A stretch of 64,000 nt of DNA from Methylobacterium sp. CB376 (lineage in GTDB: Bacteria > Pseudomonadota > Alphaproteobacteria > Rhizobiales > Beijerinckiaceae). Every line of letters starts with the position of its first letter. The first letter of the stretch is position 1. Position numbers and translations under genes: made by a program. The notes below the pieces were generated by a model, which did no database searches, was not told the origin of the DNA, and was given only the letters and a program-made list of their open reading frames with translations. The stretch is taken from assembly GCF_029714205.1 (NCBI RefSeq), contig NZ_CP121648.1, forward strand, positions 682,001 to 746,000, in the 5' to 3' direction. Shown one piece after another: positions 36,248 through 45,035 of this stretch.

Positions 36248-36505
36248 ATGATCACCGCCGCACAGATGCGCGCCGCCCGGGCCCTGCTCGGCATCGACCA
36301 GCGCCAGCTCGCCGAGCTGGCGGGCGTGTCGCTGCCGACGATCCAGCGGATGGAGGCGAGCGAGGGCAACGTGCGGGGCGTCGTCGACACCCTCACCAAG
36401 GTGGTCGAGGCGCTCAATCAAGCCGGCGTCGAGCTGATCGGCGACAACGCGGTGAGCCGGGAGGGAGGGCGCGGCGTGCGCCTCGCCCGGCCGGCCCCGC
36501 GCTGA
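36248..36505 (+). CDS. XRE-family small helix-turn-helix regulator
   Basis: 85 residues; nearly all is one XRE domain (MRAARALLGIDQRQLAELAG, then VSLPTIQRMEAS, then VVDTLTKVVEALNQAGVEL). It starts 32 bases before the SulP gene's upstream spacer and is in the same transcription unit. An XRE gene directly before a SulP transporter recurs in Hyphomicrobiales, suggesting it regulates the transporter. The ATG at 36248 follows GAAGGAG. Confidence 0.85.
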   Translation: MITAAQMRAARALLGIDQRQLAELAGVSLPTIQRMEASEGNVRGVVDTLTKVVEALNQAGVELIGDNAVSREGGRGVRLARPAPR

Positions 36506-36537
36506 GCGCCGCCGGGACGGGGGACGGGGCCAGCATC

Positions 36538-38280
36538 ATGAGTGCCGAGCGCAGTGCGGCGAGCTTCGCCGACCTCTACACGCCCAAGCTGGTGACGGTG
36601 CTGCGCGAGCGCTACGGCCTCGCCGACCTGCGGGCGGACGCGCTCGCGGGGCTCACGGTGGCGATCGTGGCGCTGCCGCTCTCGATGGCGATCGCGATCG
36701 CGTCGGGCGTCACGCCGGACCGGGGCCTGATCGCCGCGATCGTCGGCGGCTTCGCGGTCTCGGCGCTGGGCGGCAGCCGCTTCCAGATCGGCGGGCCGGC
36801 CGGGGCCTTCATCGTGCTGGTCGCCGCCACCGTCGAGGCGCACGGGGTCGACGGGCTCCTCACCGCCACCCTGCTCTCCGGGCTGATCCTGCTCGCCATC
36901 GGCTTCCTGCGGCTCGGCACCTTCATCAAGTACATCCCCTACCCGGTCACGGTCGGGTTCACGGCGGGCATCGCGGTCATCATCTTCGCCGCCCAGGTCA
37001 AGGACCTGCTCGGGCTGACGCTGCCCGGCCGGGAGCCCGGGCCGATCCTCCCCAAACTGGCCGCGCTCGCCGCCGCGCTGCCGACCGTCAACGGCGCGGC
37101 GCTCGCCGTCGCGGGGCTCAGCGTCGCGATCATCCTGGGCCTGCGCCGCCTGCGCCCGCACTGGCCGGGCTTCCTGATCGCGGCCTGCGCCGCCTCCCTG
37201 CTCGCCTGGCTCGCCGGCCTGCCGGTGGAGACGATCGGCAGCCGCTTCGGCGGCATCCCGCAGATGCTGCCGGCCCCCGCCCTCCCCGACCTCTCGCCCG
37301 CGAAGGTCGCCGAGATGCTGCCCTCCGCCCTCTCCTTCGCGCTGCTGGGCGGGATCGAGAGCCTGCTCTCGGCGGTGGTGGCGGATTCGATGAGCGGACG
37401 GCGCCACCGCTCGAATTGCGAACTCGTCGCGCAGGGGGCGGCCAACGTCGCCTCGGCCCTGTTCGGCGGCCTCTGCGTCACCGGCACCATCGCGCGCACC
37501 GCCACCAACGTGCGCGCGGGGGCGCGCGGCCCGGTCTCGGGCATGCTGCACGCGGTGTTCCTGCTGCTCTTCATGCTGGTGGCCGCGCCGCTCGCCCGCT
37601 TCATCCCGCTGCCGGCCCTCGCCGCCGTGCTGGCGGTGGTCGCCTGGAACATGGCCGAGAAGCACGCGGTCGCGGCGCTCCTGCGCGCCTCGCGGGGCGA
37701 CGCGCTGGTGCTCGCCGCCACCTTCGGGCTGGTGGTGTTCCGCGACCTGACCGAGGGCATCCTGGTCGGCTTCGGCCTCGGGGCGCTGCTGTTCCTGCAC
37801 CGGATGGCGCAGGCCGTGGACGTGGAGCGCCGCCTGCCCCTGGTGGCCGAGGACGCGGCCGATTCCGCGGTGCCCCGCACCCCCTACGATGCCGGGCTCG
37901 CCAGCGATCCGGACGTGATCGTCTACCGGATCTCCGGCGCCTTCTTCTTCGGCTCCGCGGCCGCGGTGGGCGCCGCCCTCGACCGCCTCGGCGAGCGGCC
38001 GCGCGCCACCGTGATCGACCTCTCGGAGGTGCCGCTGCTCGACTCGACGGCCGCCGCCACGATCGAGGCCTTCGCCCGCAAGGCCGAGCGGCACGGGGCG
38101 AGCGTCCTCGTCGCGGGGGCGAGCCCGCCGATCCGGCGGATGCTGCTCAGCCACGGGGTGCGGCCGCCCGCGGTGCGGTTCCGCGCCAACGTCGCCGAGG
38201 CGCTCACCGCCGCCCGGGGGCCGGATCCCGAGCTGCCGGAGGCCGCGTCCGTCAACGCCGCAGCGCTGCGGCGACCGTGA
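36538..38280 (+). CDS. SulP-family anion transporter with STAS domain
   Basis: 580 residues. SulP signature regions are DALAGLTVAIVALPLSMAIAIASG and GGSRFQIGGPAGAFIVLV, followed by YIPYPVTVGFTAGIAVII and SALSFALLGGIESLLSAVVAD; about 12 helices. A C-terminal STAS domain carries VIDLSEVPLLDSTAAATIE, with the phosphorylatable Ser-Thr. It imports sulfate, bicarbonate or another anion. Its last 29 bases overlap the convergent qorB-like gene. Confidence 0.9.
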   Translation: MSAERSAASFADLYTPKLVTVLRERYGLADLRADALAGLTVAIVALPLSMAIAIASGVTPDRGLIAAIVGGFAVSALGGSRFQIGGPAGAFIVLVAATVEAHGVDGLLTATLLSGLILLAIGFLRLGTFIKYIPYPVTVGFTAGIAVIIFAAQVKDLLGLTLPGREPGPILPKLAALAAALPTVNGAALAVAGLSVAIILGLRRLRPHWPGFLIAACAASLLAWLAGLPVETIGSRFGGIPQMLPAPALPDLSPAKVAEMLPSALSFALLGGIESLLSAVVADSMSGRRHRSNCELVAQGAANVASALFGGLCVTGTIARTATNVRAGARGPVSGMLHAVFLLLFMLVAAPLARFIPLPALAAVLAVVAWNMAEKHAVAALLRASRGDALVLAATFGLVVFRDLTEGILVGFGLGALLFLHRMAQAVDVERRLPLVAEDAADSAVPRTPYDAGLASDPDVIVYRISGAFFFGSAAAVGAALDRLGERPRATVIDLSEVPLLDSTAAATIEAFARKAERHGASVLVAGASPPIRRMLLSHGVRPPAVRFRANVAEALTAARGPDPELPEAASVNAAALRRP

Positions 38281-39148
38281 CGGCGGCGGGCGTCGTCGGC
38301 CGGCCGATGAGCCGGCTGAGCGCCCGTCCGTCGTCGAAGAGCGCGCCCCGCGCGGCCGCCGCGTCCGACTGGGCCAGCAGCGCCGCGACCGGCTCCGGCA
38401 GCCCGGCCCCGAGCAGGGCGTCCTTGAACGCGGCCTCCGTCAGGTCCCGGTAGGCGACGGGACGCCGCGCCTGCCGGGCGATCTCGGCGGCGAACTCCGC
38501 GAGCGTGTAGGCGCCGTCGCCGGCGAGTTCGTGGATGCGGGGCGCGTCGGCGCCGCCGGCCGGGTCCGCGGCGCTCAGCACCGCGGCGGCGGCCTCGGCG
38601 TAATCCGCCCGCGCCGCCGAGGCGATGGGCCCCTCCCCGGCCGCCCCCAGCAGCGCGCCCTCGGCGAGGGCCGCGGGGATCGAGGCCGCGTAGTTCTCCG
38701 TGTACCAGCCATTGCGCAGGATCACGCAGGGCAGGCCGGATTCGGCGAGGGCCGCCTCGGTCCGCCGGTGCTCCCCGGCGAGGGCGAGCGGGGAGGTGTC
38801 GGCCCGCAGCACGCTCGTGTAGGCGACGAGGCCGATCCCCGCCGCCCGCGCGGCCGCGATCACCGCCCGGTGCTGCGCCTCCCGCCTGCCGATCTCGCTC
38901 GACGAGATCAGGAGCAGCCGGTCGATCCCCGCGAAGGCCGCCGCCAGGGTCTCGGGCCGGTCGTAATCGGCCTCCCGCACGGCGACGCCGCGGGCCGACA
39001 GCCGCGCGCCGGCCTCGCCGTCGGGCCGGCGCATCCCGGCGACGACGCGCTCCGGCGCGAGCCGCGCCAGCAGGGCGTCGATCACCAGGGTGCCGAGCTG
39101 GCCGCTGGCGCCGGTGACGAAGAGGCGATGGGTCGCGTGCGCCGACAT
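38252..39148 (-). CDS. NmrA-like NAD(P)H:quinone oxidoreductase, QorB type
   Basis: 298 residues with Rossmann motif VTGASGQLG, the QOR2 pattern VVAGMRRP, VREADYDRPETLAAAFAGIDRLLLISSSEIGRR and LRNGWYTENY. E. coli YtfG/QOR2 reduces quinones with NADPH in a two-electron step. It is paired divergently with an HxlR-family regulator, the usual arrangement for this family. Confidence 0.85.
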   Translation of the reverse strand: MSAHATHRLFVTGASGQLGTLVIDALLARLAPERVVAGMRRPDGEAGARLSARGVAVREADYDRPETLAAAFAGIDRLLLISSSEIGRREAQHRAVIAAARAAGIGLVAYTSVLRADTSPLALAGEHRRTEAALAESGLPCVILRNGWYTENYAASIPAALAEGALLGAAGEGPIASAARADYAEAAAAVLSAADPAGGADAPRIHELAGDGAYTLAEFAAEIARQARRPVAYRDLTEAAFKDALLGAGLPEPVAALLAQSDAAAARGALFDDGRALSRLIGRPTTPAAVTVAAALRR

Positions 39149-39165
39149 GAGGTCGTCCCGCCTAT

Positions 39166-39200
39166 GGTCTCGCTGTGGTCCATGGTACCTATGCGAGACC
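39166..39200. promoter_or_regulatory. GGTCTCGC-N19-GCGAGACC dyad in the qorB/HxlR promoter
   Basis: Perfect 8-bp arms at 39166-39173 and 39193-39200 flank a 19-base spacer containing CCATGG. It lies in the 107-bp region between the divergent start codons and is the best candidate for the HxlR binding site. Confidence 0.55.
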
Positions 39201-39255
39201 GTTGACGCGCGGAAGGAGGCACTTTCATGGGACCGGGTGACCGCGAGGGAACCGC

Positions 39256-39729
39256 GTGAGCGCCCGGGCCGACCTCGCGCGGGCCTTCGCGGGCTGGCGG
39301 CGCGCCGCCCAAGATCCCGCCTCCCAAGATCCCGCCTCCCAAGATCCCGCCTCCCAAGATCCCGCTTCCCCGGACCCCGCCTCCTGCCCGGTGCGGGACG
39401 TGCTCGACCGCGTCGGCGACAAGTGGACGAGCCTGATCCTGATCGCGCTCGCCGAAGGGCCGCGCCGCTTCGGCGCGCTCGGCCGCGCGGTGCCGGACAT
39501 CTCCAAGCGCATGCTGACCCAGACCCTGCGCCACCTGGAGCGGGACGGTCTCGCGACGCGGACCGTCTTCCCGACGAAGCCGCCGAGCGTCGAGTACCGG
39601 CTCACGCCGCTGGGGGAATCGCTGCTGGAGCCGCTCGCCGGGCTGGTCGCCTGGGCCGAGGAGCGCCACGCGGCGATCCGCGCCGCCCGCGCGCGCTTCG
39701 ACGCGGGCGACGATGCGGGGGCGGGCTGA
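39256..39729 (+). CDS. HxlR-family redox-responsive regulator with N-terminal pentapeptide repeats
   Basis: 157 residues from a GTG. The HxlR winged helix runs from [22 protein letters not shown] through [28 protein letters not shown] to YRLTPLG. A single cysteine just before the first helix (ASCPVRD) is the conserved redox switch of QorR/HypR relatives. The N-terminus is extended by QDPAS repeats encoded by 15-bp DNA units, absent from typical HxlR proteins. It likely represses the divergent qorB until quinone or disulfide stress. Confidence 0.85.
   Translation: MSARADLARAFAGWRRAAQDPASQDPASQDPASQDPASPDPASCPVRDVLDRVGDKWTSLILIALAEGPRRFGALGRAVPDISKRMLTQTLRHLERDGLATRTVFPTKPPSVEYRLTPLGESLLEPLAGLVAWAEERHAAIRAARARFDAGDDAGAG
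39310..39384 (+). repeat. 15-bp tandem repeat inside the HxlR gene, five units
   Basis: Units CAAGATCCCGCCTCC start at 39310, 39325 and 39340, with variants at 39355 and 39370. They are translated as [25 protein letters not shown], so copy-number change keeps the frame. Confidence 0.85.
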
Positions 39730-40037
39730 GGTCCGGCGGCCGCCCCCCGGCGGATGCGGGATGGGCCGCCTGCCCCACGGTCGAATCAGTCGAGCCGACC
39801 CGCGCATGCGGGGCCATCCGCTGATTGCAGCGTTACATTTGTCATCCCACTCTGAGAGCCGATATAACCGAAAGGCTTAATCACTGAATCTGACGATAGA
39901 CTGGTCAAATTCGGCCTTTGTTAAAGATTCTGACGGAGGAGTAGGGCCCACGCTCCGAGACCGGATCCGCAGCCGCCGCCCGGCAGGGCGCCCGCGGCGC
40001 GGCCGATCCATGTCGGAGCACCGACAGGAGATCGCAG
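39730..40037 (+). promoter_or_regulatory. non-coding region before the chemoreceptor gene
   Basis: About 300 bases without a supported gene. The stretch 39825-39940 is AT-rich (GTTACATTTGTCATCCC, GATATAACCGAAAGGCTTAATC, TTTGTTAAAGATTCTGACGG) and is the probable chemoreceptor promoter. The exact boxes are not assigned. Confidence 0.35.
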
Positions 40038-41723
40038 ATGCGCACGACCCGGTCCCTCGGCGTGAGCGGAAAATTGTCCGCCGCTTTCGCGTTGCTGGCC
40101 CTCGTCACCCTGGCCGCCAGCGCGGCGTGCTATCTTCAGTTCTCGTCGATCGAGCAGAAGGTCGGCTGGACCCAGCACACCTACGACGTTCTCGGCGCCA
40201 CCACCGACCTGACGGCCGCGATGGTCGACCAGGAAACCGGCATTCGCGGCTACATCATCACGGCCGACACCAAGTTCCTCGAACCCTATCAGGCGGGCAG
40301 GAGGGCCTACGGGGCGGCCTTCGACAAGGCGAAGTCCCTGACCTCCGACAATCCCGCCCAGCAGGCGCGGCTCGGGGAGCTCGACCGGCTGGTTCAGGCC
40401 TGGAGCCGCGAGATCGCCGAGCGCGAGATCGCCCTGACGTCGGAGCCGTCCACGCGCGACGAGGCGCGGGCCTCGGTCGGCTCCGGGGCGGGCAAGGCCG
40501 CGATGGACCGGATCCGCGCCAAGGTGGCCGAGATCGAGCGGGCCGAGACGGACCTGATGAGCGTCCGCGCGGGCGAGCAGCAGACCAGCTTCCGTCTCGG
40601 CTACGCCGTCACTCTCGGCGGGGTCGTCCTCGGCCTCGTGCTTCCCGGCCTCCTGTCGCTCGCCGTCGTCCGCACGCTCGCGCGGCCGATCCAGGATCTG
40701 ACGGCGGCCATGCGGCGGCTGGCGGAGGGCGACAGGACGGTGCCCGTCCCCGGCCTCGCGCGGCGCGACGAGGTCGGCGCCATGGCGGCGGCCGTCGAGG
40801 TGTTCAAGCGGAACGCGATCGAGGCCGAGCGCCTCGCCGCCGCCCAGGCCGCCGAGGACGAGGCGCGCACGCGCCGGGCCCGCACCCTCGACGCGCTGAC
40901 CCAGAGTTTCGATCGCGCCGTCTCCACCCTCACGGCCGGGCTGGCCGGCGCGGCCAGCGAGATGGAGGCGACGGCGCAATCCATGATGGCGGTGGCGGAC
41001 GACACCACCCGGCGCTCGGCGACGGTGGCGGGGGCCGCGGGCGTGACGTCCACGAACGTGCAGACCGTCGCGGCGGCGAGCGAGGAGATGTCGGTCTCGA
41101 TCCAGGAGATCGTCCACCAGGTCACCCAATCCGCGCGGATCGCCGATCGGGCGGTCGAGAATGCCAAGCGGGCGGACGCCACCGCCAAGCACCTGACCGA
41201 GACCGCCGAGCGCATCGGAACCTTCGTGTCGCTGATCTCCGGGATCGCCGGCCAGACGAACCTGCTCGCGCTCAACGCCACGATCGAGGCGGCGCGGGCC
41301 GGCGAGGCGGGCCGGGGATTCGCGGTCGTCGCCGCTGAGGTCAAGGAACTCGCCAACCAGACCGGGAAGGCGACGGACGAGATCGGCGCCCGGATCGGGG
41401 ACATCCAGGGCGCGACCCGCGGCATGGTCGCGGATATCCAGGAGATCGGCCGCGTCATCGAGGAGATCTCGGCCTACGCGGCCGGGATCTCGGCCGCCGT
41501 CGAGGAGCAGGGCAGCGCCGTCCAGGAAATCACCCGCAACGTGCAGGAGGCCGCCCGCGGCACCGAGCAGGTCACGACGACCATGTCGGGGGTGCGGGAC
41601 GGCGCGGGCCAGACCAGCGCGGCCGCCACGCAGGTGCTGGGCGCGGCGCGCGACCTGGCGCGCCAGTCGGAGGTCCTCCGCGGCGAGGTCGCCGAGTTCC
41701 TGGCGAAGGTCAGGGCCGCCTGA
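40038..41723 (+). CDS. methyl-accepting chemotaxis protein with CHASE3-like sensor
   Basis: 561 residues: N-terminal helix ([21 protein letters not shown]), a periplasmic helical CHASE3-like domain with [21 protein letters not shown], a second helix (about 195-215), a HAMP domain ([17 protein letters not shown]) and a signalling domain whose tip holds [29 protein letters not shown]. It passes ligand signals to CheA/CheW at the inner membrane. No chemotaxis genes adjoin. The ligand is unknown. Confidence 0.9.
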   Translation: MRTTRSLGVSGKLSAAFALLALVTLAASAACYLQFSSIEQKVGWTQHTYDVLGATTDLTAAMVDQETGIRGYIITADTKFLEPYQAGRRAYGAAFDKAKSLTSDNPAQQARLGELDRLVQAWSREIAEREIALTSEPSTRDEARASVGSGAGKAAMDRIRAKVAEIERAETDLMSVRAGEQQTSFRLGYAVTLGGVVLGLVLPGLLSLAVVRTLARPIQDLTAAMRRLAEGDRTVPVPGLARRDEVGAMAAAVEVFKRNAIEAERLAAAQAAEDEARTRRARTLDALTQSFDRAVSTLTAGLAGAASEMEATAQSMMAVADDTTRRSATVAGAAGVTSTNVQTVAAASEEMSVSIQEIVHQVTQSARIADRAVENAKRADATAKHLTETAERIGTFVSLISGIAGQTNLLALNATIEAARAGEAGRGFAVVAAEVKELANQTGKATDEIGARIGDIQGATRGMVADIQEIGRVIEEISAYAAGISAAVEEQGSAVQEITRNVQEAARGTEQVTTTMSGVRDGAGQTSAAATQVLGAARDLARQSEVLRGEVAEFLAKVRAA

Positions 41724-41857
41724 CCGGGACGGGGCTCCGGGGCCGCGGTCGGGCCCGGCGCGGGCCCGGAAGGTTCCGGGGGCGAGGGAGCCGCGACCGG
41801 AAGCGGGCCCGCGCCCCGCGAGGCGGGGACGGCGCCCGGGCGCGGGGCCGCGCCTCG

Positions 41858-42268
41858 TCAGGGATGCAGGACCATGTCCCTCATCACCTTGTCGACGGCC
41901 TTGCGGTCCGCGTGCAGGGCGAGGCCGACGAGGTCGAGATCCTCCGTCGCCACCCGCGCCACCGCGGCCCGGTTGTCGGCGTCGTTGCCGGTGGCGAAGA
42001 GGTCGCGCGTGTAGAGGCAGCAGGGCAGCTCCCGCTCGCGCGCCCGGGCCAGGGCCCGGGCCAGCGCCTCGCCCGATCCGGCGAAGATCAGGATCGGCTG
42101 GCGCACCAGCGGCCCGTAGACCCGGCCCGACCCGTCCCGGTAGGGTTCCCCGGGGAGGTCGGGATGGGCCCCGACCAGGCCCCCCGCGAGGAAGGCCGTG
42201 ACGTTGAGCTTCTGCCAGGATGCGAGGTCATCCCGGACCGCGATGGCGATCTTGGTGTCGTAGCGCAT
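41858..42268 (-). CDS. DUF2000-family protein
   Basis: 136 residues. IAIAVRDDLASWQKLNVTAFL, PILIFAGSGEALARAL, CCLYTRDLFATGND and GLALHADRKAVDKVMRDM match the DUF2000 family of small cytoplasmic proteins with no established function. The ATG at 42268 is favoured over an upstream in-frame start inside the AraC gene. Its start codon shares bases with the divergent AraC gene, pointing to a fixed pairing. Confidence 0.75.
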   Translation of the reverse strand: MRYDTKIAIAVRDDLASWQKLNVTAFLAGGLVGAHPDLPGEPYRDGSGRVYGPLVRQPILIFAGSGEALARALARARERELPCCLYTRDLFATGNDADNRAAVARVATEDLDLVGLALHADRKAVDKVMRDMVLHP

Positions 42269-43157
42269 GGACCCGGAGCTAGCGCCCGGTCGCGCCGACC
42301 GTCTTGAAGGATCGTGCGGGCTGCGCCGCCCGGACTGGATCCGCGTCGCGCCCGAGCAGGGCGGCATCCCGCGCATCGAGGCCTTCTTCACGGGTCACGC
42401 CTACGACCCGCACCGGCACGATTGCTACGCGCTCGGCCTCACCCTCCCGGGCGTGCAGCGCTTCGACTATCGCGGGGCGGAGCAGAACAGCCTCGCGGGC
42501 AACCTCATCGTGATCCACCCGGACGAGGTCCATAACGGCCGCGCGGGCGCCGCCTCCGGCTTCCGCTACCGCATGGCCTACCTGCCGCCGCACCGCCTGC
42601 GCGCGGCCCTCGACGGCCGCGCCGGCAGCCTGCCCTTCCTGCGCCGCGCCGTCCTCGACGACGGCCGGCTGCGGGCCGCCCTCGTGCCCCTGCTCGCCGA
42701 CCTCGACCGCGGCCTCGAACCGCTCGAAGCCGACCAGGCGGTCGCGGACATCGCCGAGGCCCTCCTCGCCGGCGACCCCTCGGCCCGGCGGCGGCGCGAG
42801 CCGGCCGGCGCCGCGGCCGCCATCGAGCGCGCCCGCGCCTACCTGGACGAGGCGCATCGGGAGGGGGTGCGCGCGGAGGAGCTCGAGGCGCTGACCGGAC
42901 TCGACCGCTTCACCCTGGCCCGCCAGTTCCGCCGCCGCTTCGGGACCAGCCCCTACCGCTACCTCACCCTGCGGCGGCTCGACGAGGCCCGCGCGCTGAT
43001 CCGGGCGGGCGTCGGCCTCGCGGAGGCCGCGGCCGCGGCGGGCTTCTCCGACCAGAGCCACATAACGCGCCTCTTCGTCCGCGCCCACGGCCTCTCGCCG
43101 GGGCGCTGGCGCCGGATGCTGGCCACCGCGGAACGGTTCGGCGCGGCGGGCCGTTAG
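42267..43157 (+). CDS. AraC-family transcriptional regulator
   Basis: 296 residues. An N-terminal cupin-like ligand domain (FTGHAYDPHRHDCYALGLTLPGVQ, LIVIHPDEVHNGRAG) is followed by two AraC helix-turn-helices (ELEALTGLDRFTLARQFRRRFGTSPYRYLTLRRL and LAEAAAAAGFSDQSHITRLFVRAHGLSP). It probably controls the divergent DUF2000 gene. The first ATG overlaps the other gene's ATG within CATG; a later start is possible, since the first residues are weakly conserved. Confidence 0.88.
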   Translation: MDPELAPGRADRLEGSCGLRRPDWIRVAPEQGGIPRIEAFFTGHAYDPHRHDCYALGLTLPGVQRFDYRGAEQNSLAGNLIVIHPDEVHNGRAGAASGFRYRMAYLPPHRLRAALDGRAGSLPFLRRAVLDDGRLRAALVPLLADLDRGLEPLEADQAVADIAEALLAGDPSARRRREPAGAAAAIERARAYLDEAHREGVRAEELEALTGLDRFTLARQFRRRFGTSPYRYLTLRRLDEARALIRAGVGLAEAAAAAGFSDQSHITRLFVRAHGLSPGRWRRMLATAERFGAAGR

Positions 43158-43221
43158 GGGGGCCCCGACCAGAAGCGGGCCCGGCCTCCGGGCCCGCCGG
43201 TCCCCGAGATGGAGATGGATC

Positions 43222-43482
43222 ATGACGCGCGTCATCGCCACCGCCGCCGCCCTCGCCCTCCTCGCCACCGCCGCGTCGGCCCAGACCCGGGCGACCAACC
43301 CGCAGAACGAGCCGCCCGGCCAGAAGATGCACGAATCCGGCAGCGCCAAGGGCACGACCGGCGCCTCCGGCTACACGCCCGGCCACGAGATGAAGACGAC
43401 CGGCAGCGTCAAGGGCACCTCCGGCGCCTCCGGCTACGCGCCCGGCCACGACCCGGCCTCCTCGCGCGGCACCGGCCGCTGA
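43222..43482 (+). CDS. small secreted protein with duplicated GASGY repeat
   Basis: 86 residues: signal peptide to ASAQ, then a hydrophilic mature part in which a block of the form KGT[TS]GASGY[TA]PGH appears twice. No cysteines. I recognise the style (periplasmic low-complexity proteins of Hyphomicrobiales) but no function. GGAGATGGA precedes the ATG. It converges with the sigma factor gene 19 bases away. Confidence 0.7.
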   Translation: MTRVIATAAALALLATAASAQTRATNPQNEPPGQKMHESGSAKGTTGASGYTPGHEMKTTGSVKGTSGASGYAPGHDPASSRGTGR

Positions 43483-43501
43483 GCCGGGGCGGCACCCGCC
43501 C

Positions 43502-44359
43502 TCAGGGCGAGGCGCCGCCGAGCGCCGCCCCGCCCTCGAGCGCCTGGGCCAGGGCGGTGCGGGCGCGGCTGACCCGGCTCTTCACCGTGCCGACCTGGCA
43601 CTGCATGATCCGGGCGGCGGATTCGTAGCTGAGCCCCTGCACCGCCACGAGCAGCAGGGCCTCGCGCTGCGGGGTCGGCAGCTGGCTCAGCCGCATCCAG
43701 ACGTCCCGCAGCTCGATGCCGTCCTCCTGGTCGGGCAGCGCGACCATGCGGGCGGCCTGCTCGCCGTCCGCGTCCTCCACCTCGCGCCGGCGCTTGCGCG
43801 CCACAGTGTAGAACTGGTTGCGCAGGATCGTGAACAGCCACGCCTTCAGGTTGGTGCCGGGCGCGAAGCGGTCCTGGCTCTGCCAGGCCCGCAGCAGCGT
43901 CTCCTGCACGAGGTCGTCCGCCTGGACCACGTTCGCCGTCAGCGACACGGCGAAGCCCCGCAGGCAGGGCAGGGACGCCACGAGTTCGTCCCGGAAGGAA
44001 GAGGCCGGCCGCGCCGCCGCGAGGGCCGCGTCGAGCCGCGCCACCAGCGCCAGGAGCGGTTCCGGCTGAGCCTCGGCCAGGAGCGCCGCGTAGCAGGCCC
44101 GCAGGTGCCGGCCGAGATGGTCGCGCAGGAAGGGCGGGAGGTCGGGACGCCCGTCCAGGGAGCCGTCCGCCCGCAGCCGCAGGGACAGGGACGCGGCCGC
44201 GGCCGCGGCAGGTGGCTCGTCATCGGCGAGCGGGCCGAGAAGGTCGGGTCGCAAGCGGCTCTGCTCCGCGCATGGGTCGGCCAAGCTGATGCGCAGGAAT
44301 GCCGCGCCGCCCCCGCCGTTCCCGGTTCGCCGGTGTTTCTTTGTCGGCCGGCCCGGCAT
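43502..44359 (-). CDS. NepR-like anti-sigma segment fused to an EcfG-type sigma factor
   Basis: 285 residues from the ATG at 44359 (ATG 44422 is an alternative). Residues about 74-112, DLPPFLRDHLGRHLRACYAALL followed by LLALVARLDAAL, resemble NepR, the small anti-sigma factor of the alphaproteobacterial general stress response. Residues 121-190 are sigma region 2 (FRDELVASLPCLRGFAVSL, ADDLVQETLLRAW, NLKAWLFTILRNQF), and 215-270 region 4 (LPTPQREALLLVAVQGLSYESAA, GTVKSRVSRAR). No stop or start separates them, whereas nepR and ecfG are usually separate adjacent genes. It probably directs transcription from GGAAC-N16-CGTT promoters, one of which adjoins. Confidence 0.82.
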   Translation of the reverse strand: MPGRPTKKHRRTGNGGGGAAFLRISLADPCAEQSRLRPDLLGPLADDEPPAAAAAASLSLRLRADGSLDGRPDLPPFLRDHLGRHLRACYAALLAEAQPEPLLALVARLDAALAAARPASSFRDELVASLPCLRGFAVSLTANVVQADDLVQETLLRAWQSQDRFAPGTNLKAWLFTILRNQFYTVARKRRREVEDADGEQAARMVALPDQEDGIELRDVWMRLSQLPTPQREALLLVAVQGLSYESAARIMQCQVGTVKSRVSRARTALAQALEGGAALGGASP

Positions 44360-44526
44360 AGGCGGATCAGGCCCGTCATGGACCGCCAGATCTGCCGAAC
44401 TCAGCGGCGGGACGCGGTCCATCCCGCTCACGGGTGACCGCGCTGCCCCGGCGGACCTGGATACGACGCGGCCGGAGCGGGCGACGGGCCCTCGGCGGCC
44501 GGGCGCGGCGGGTCGGAGGAGGGGGT

Positions 44527-44551
44527 GGAACTTACCTCCCGCACACCCGTT
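44527..44551 (+). promoter_or_regulatory. EcfG-type general stress promoter, GGAAC-N16-CGTT
   Basis: GGAAC at 44527-44531 and CGTT at 44548-44551 with exactly 16 bases between match the consensus bound by EcfG sigma factors. It reads toward the His-rich secreted protein gene, whose ATG is 30 bases further on with GGAGG between. Confidence 0.75.
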
Positions 44552-44580
44552 CCTGGCCACCTCACACCTCGGAGGCCCTG

Positions 44581-44997
44581 ATGCGTCTTGGACGATTCTT
44601 CCTCGCACTGATGCTGATCTGCGGGCTCGCCCCCGCCCTGCGGCCCGCCCCGGCCGCGGCCGAGACGGCGGCGGCGAGCGCGGCCGCACCCACCGCCTGG
44701 ACCGGCTGGCACGGCGGCTGGCGCCACCACGGCTGGCACGGCCGCCACGTCGGCTGGCACCGGCACGGCTGGGGCCGGCCCTACGCCTACCGCACCGTCG
44801 GCTATTATCCGGCGCGCTACGGCTACCGGCACCATTACTGGCGGCACGGCCACTACGGCTGGCACCACCGGCCCTATTGGCGCCATTACGGCTGGCGCCA
44901 CCGTCACTGGCGGCATTACGGCTGGCATCACCGGCCGCACTGGCGCCACTACGGCTGGCATCGCCACGGCTGGCGCCACGCCCGCTTCGGCTACTGA
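44581..44997 (+). CDS. secreted His/Trp/Tyr/Gly-rich protein
   Basis: 138 residues: signal peptide (FFLALMLICGLAPAL...AAA), then a mature chain built of repeated HYGW, WHRH, WRHYGWH units, over a quarter of it histidine. Such chains can bind divalent metals or form a disordered matrix; neither is proven. An EcfG promoter directly upstream and the adjoining sigma factor mark it as a general stress response product. Confidence 0.8.
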   Translation: MRLGRFFLALMLICGLAPALRPAPAAAETAAASAAAPTAWTGWHGGWRHHGWHGRHVGWHRHGWGRPYAYRTVGYYPARYGYRHHYWRHGHYGWHHRPYWRHYGWRHRHWRHYGWHHRPHWRHYGWHRHGWRHARFGY

Positions 44998-45035
44998 GCG
45001 GCGCCCCCGTCGGGCCGGGCCCGGCGGCCCGGCCC

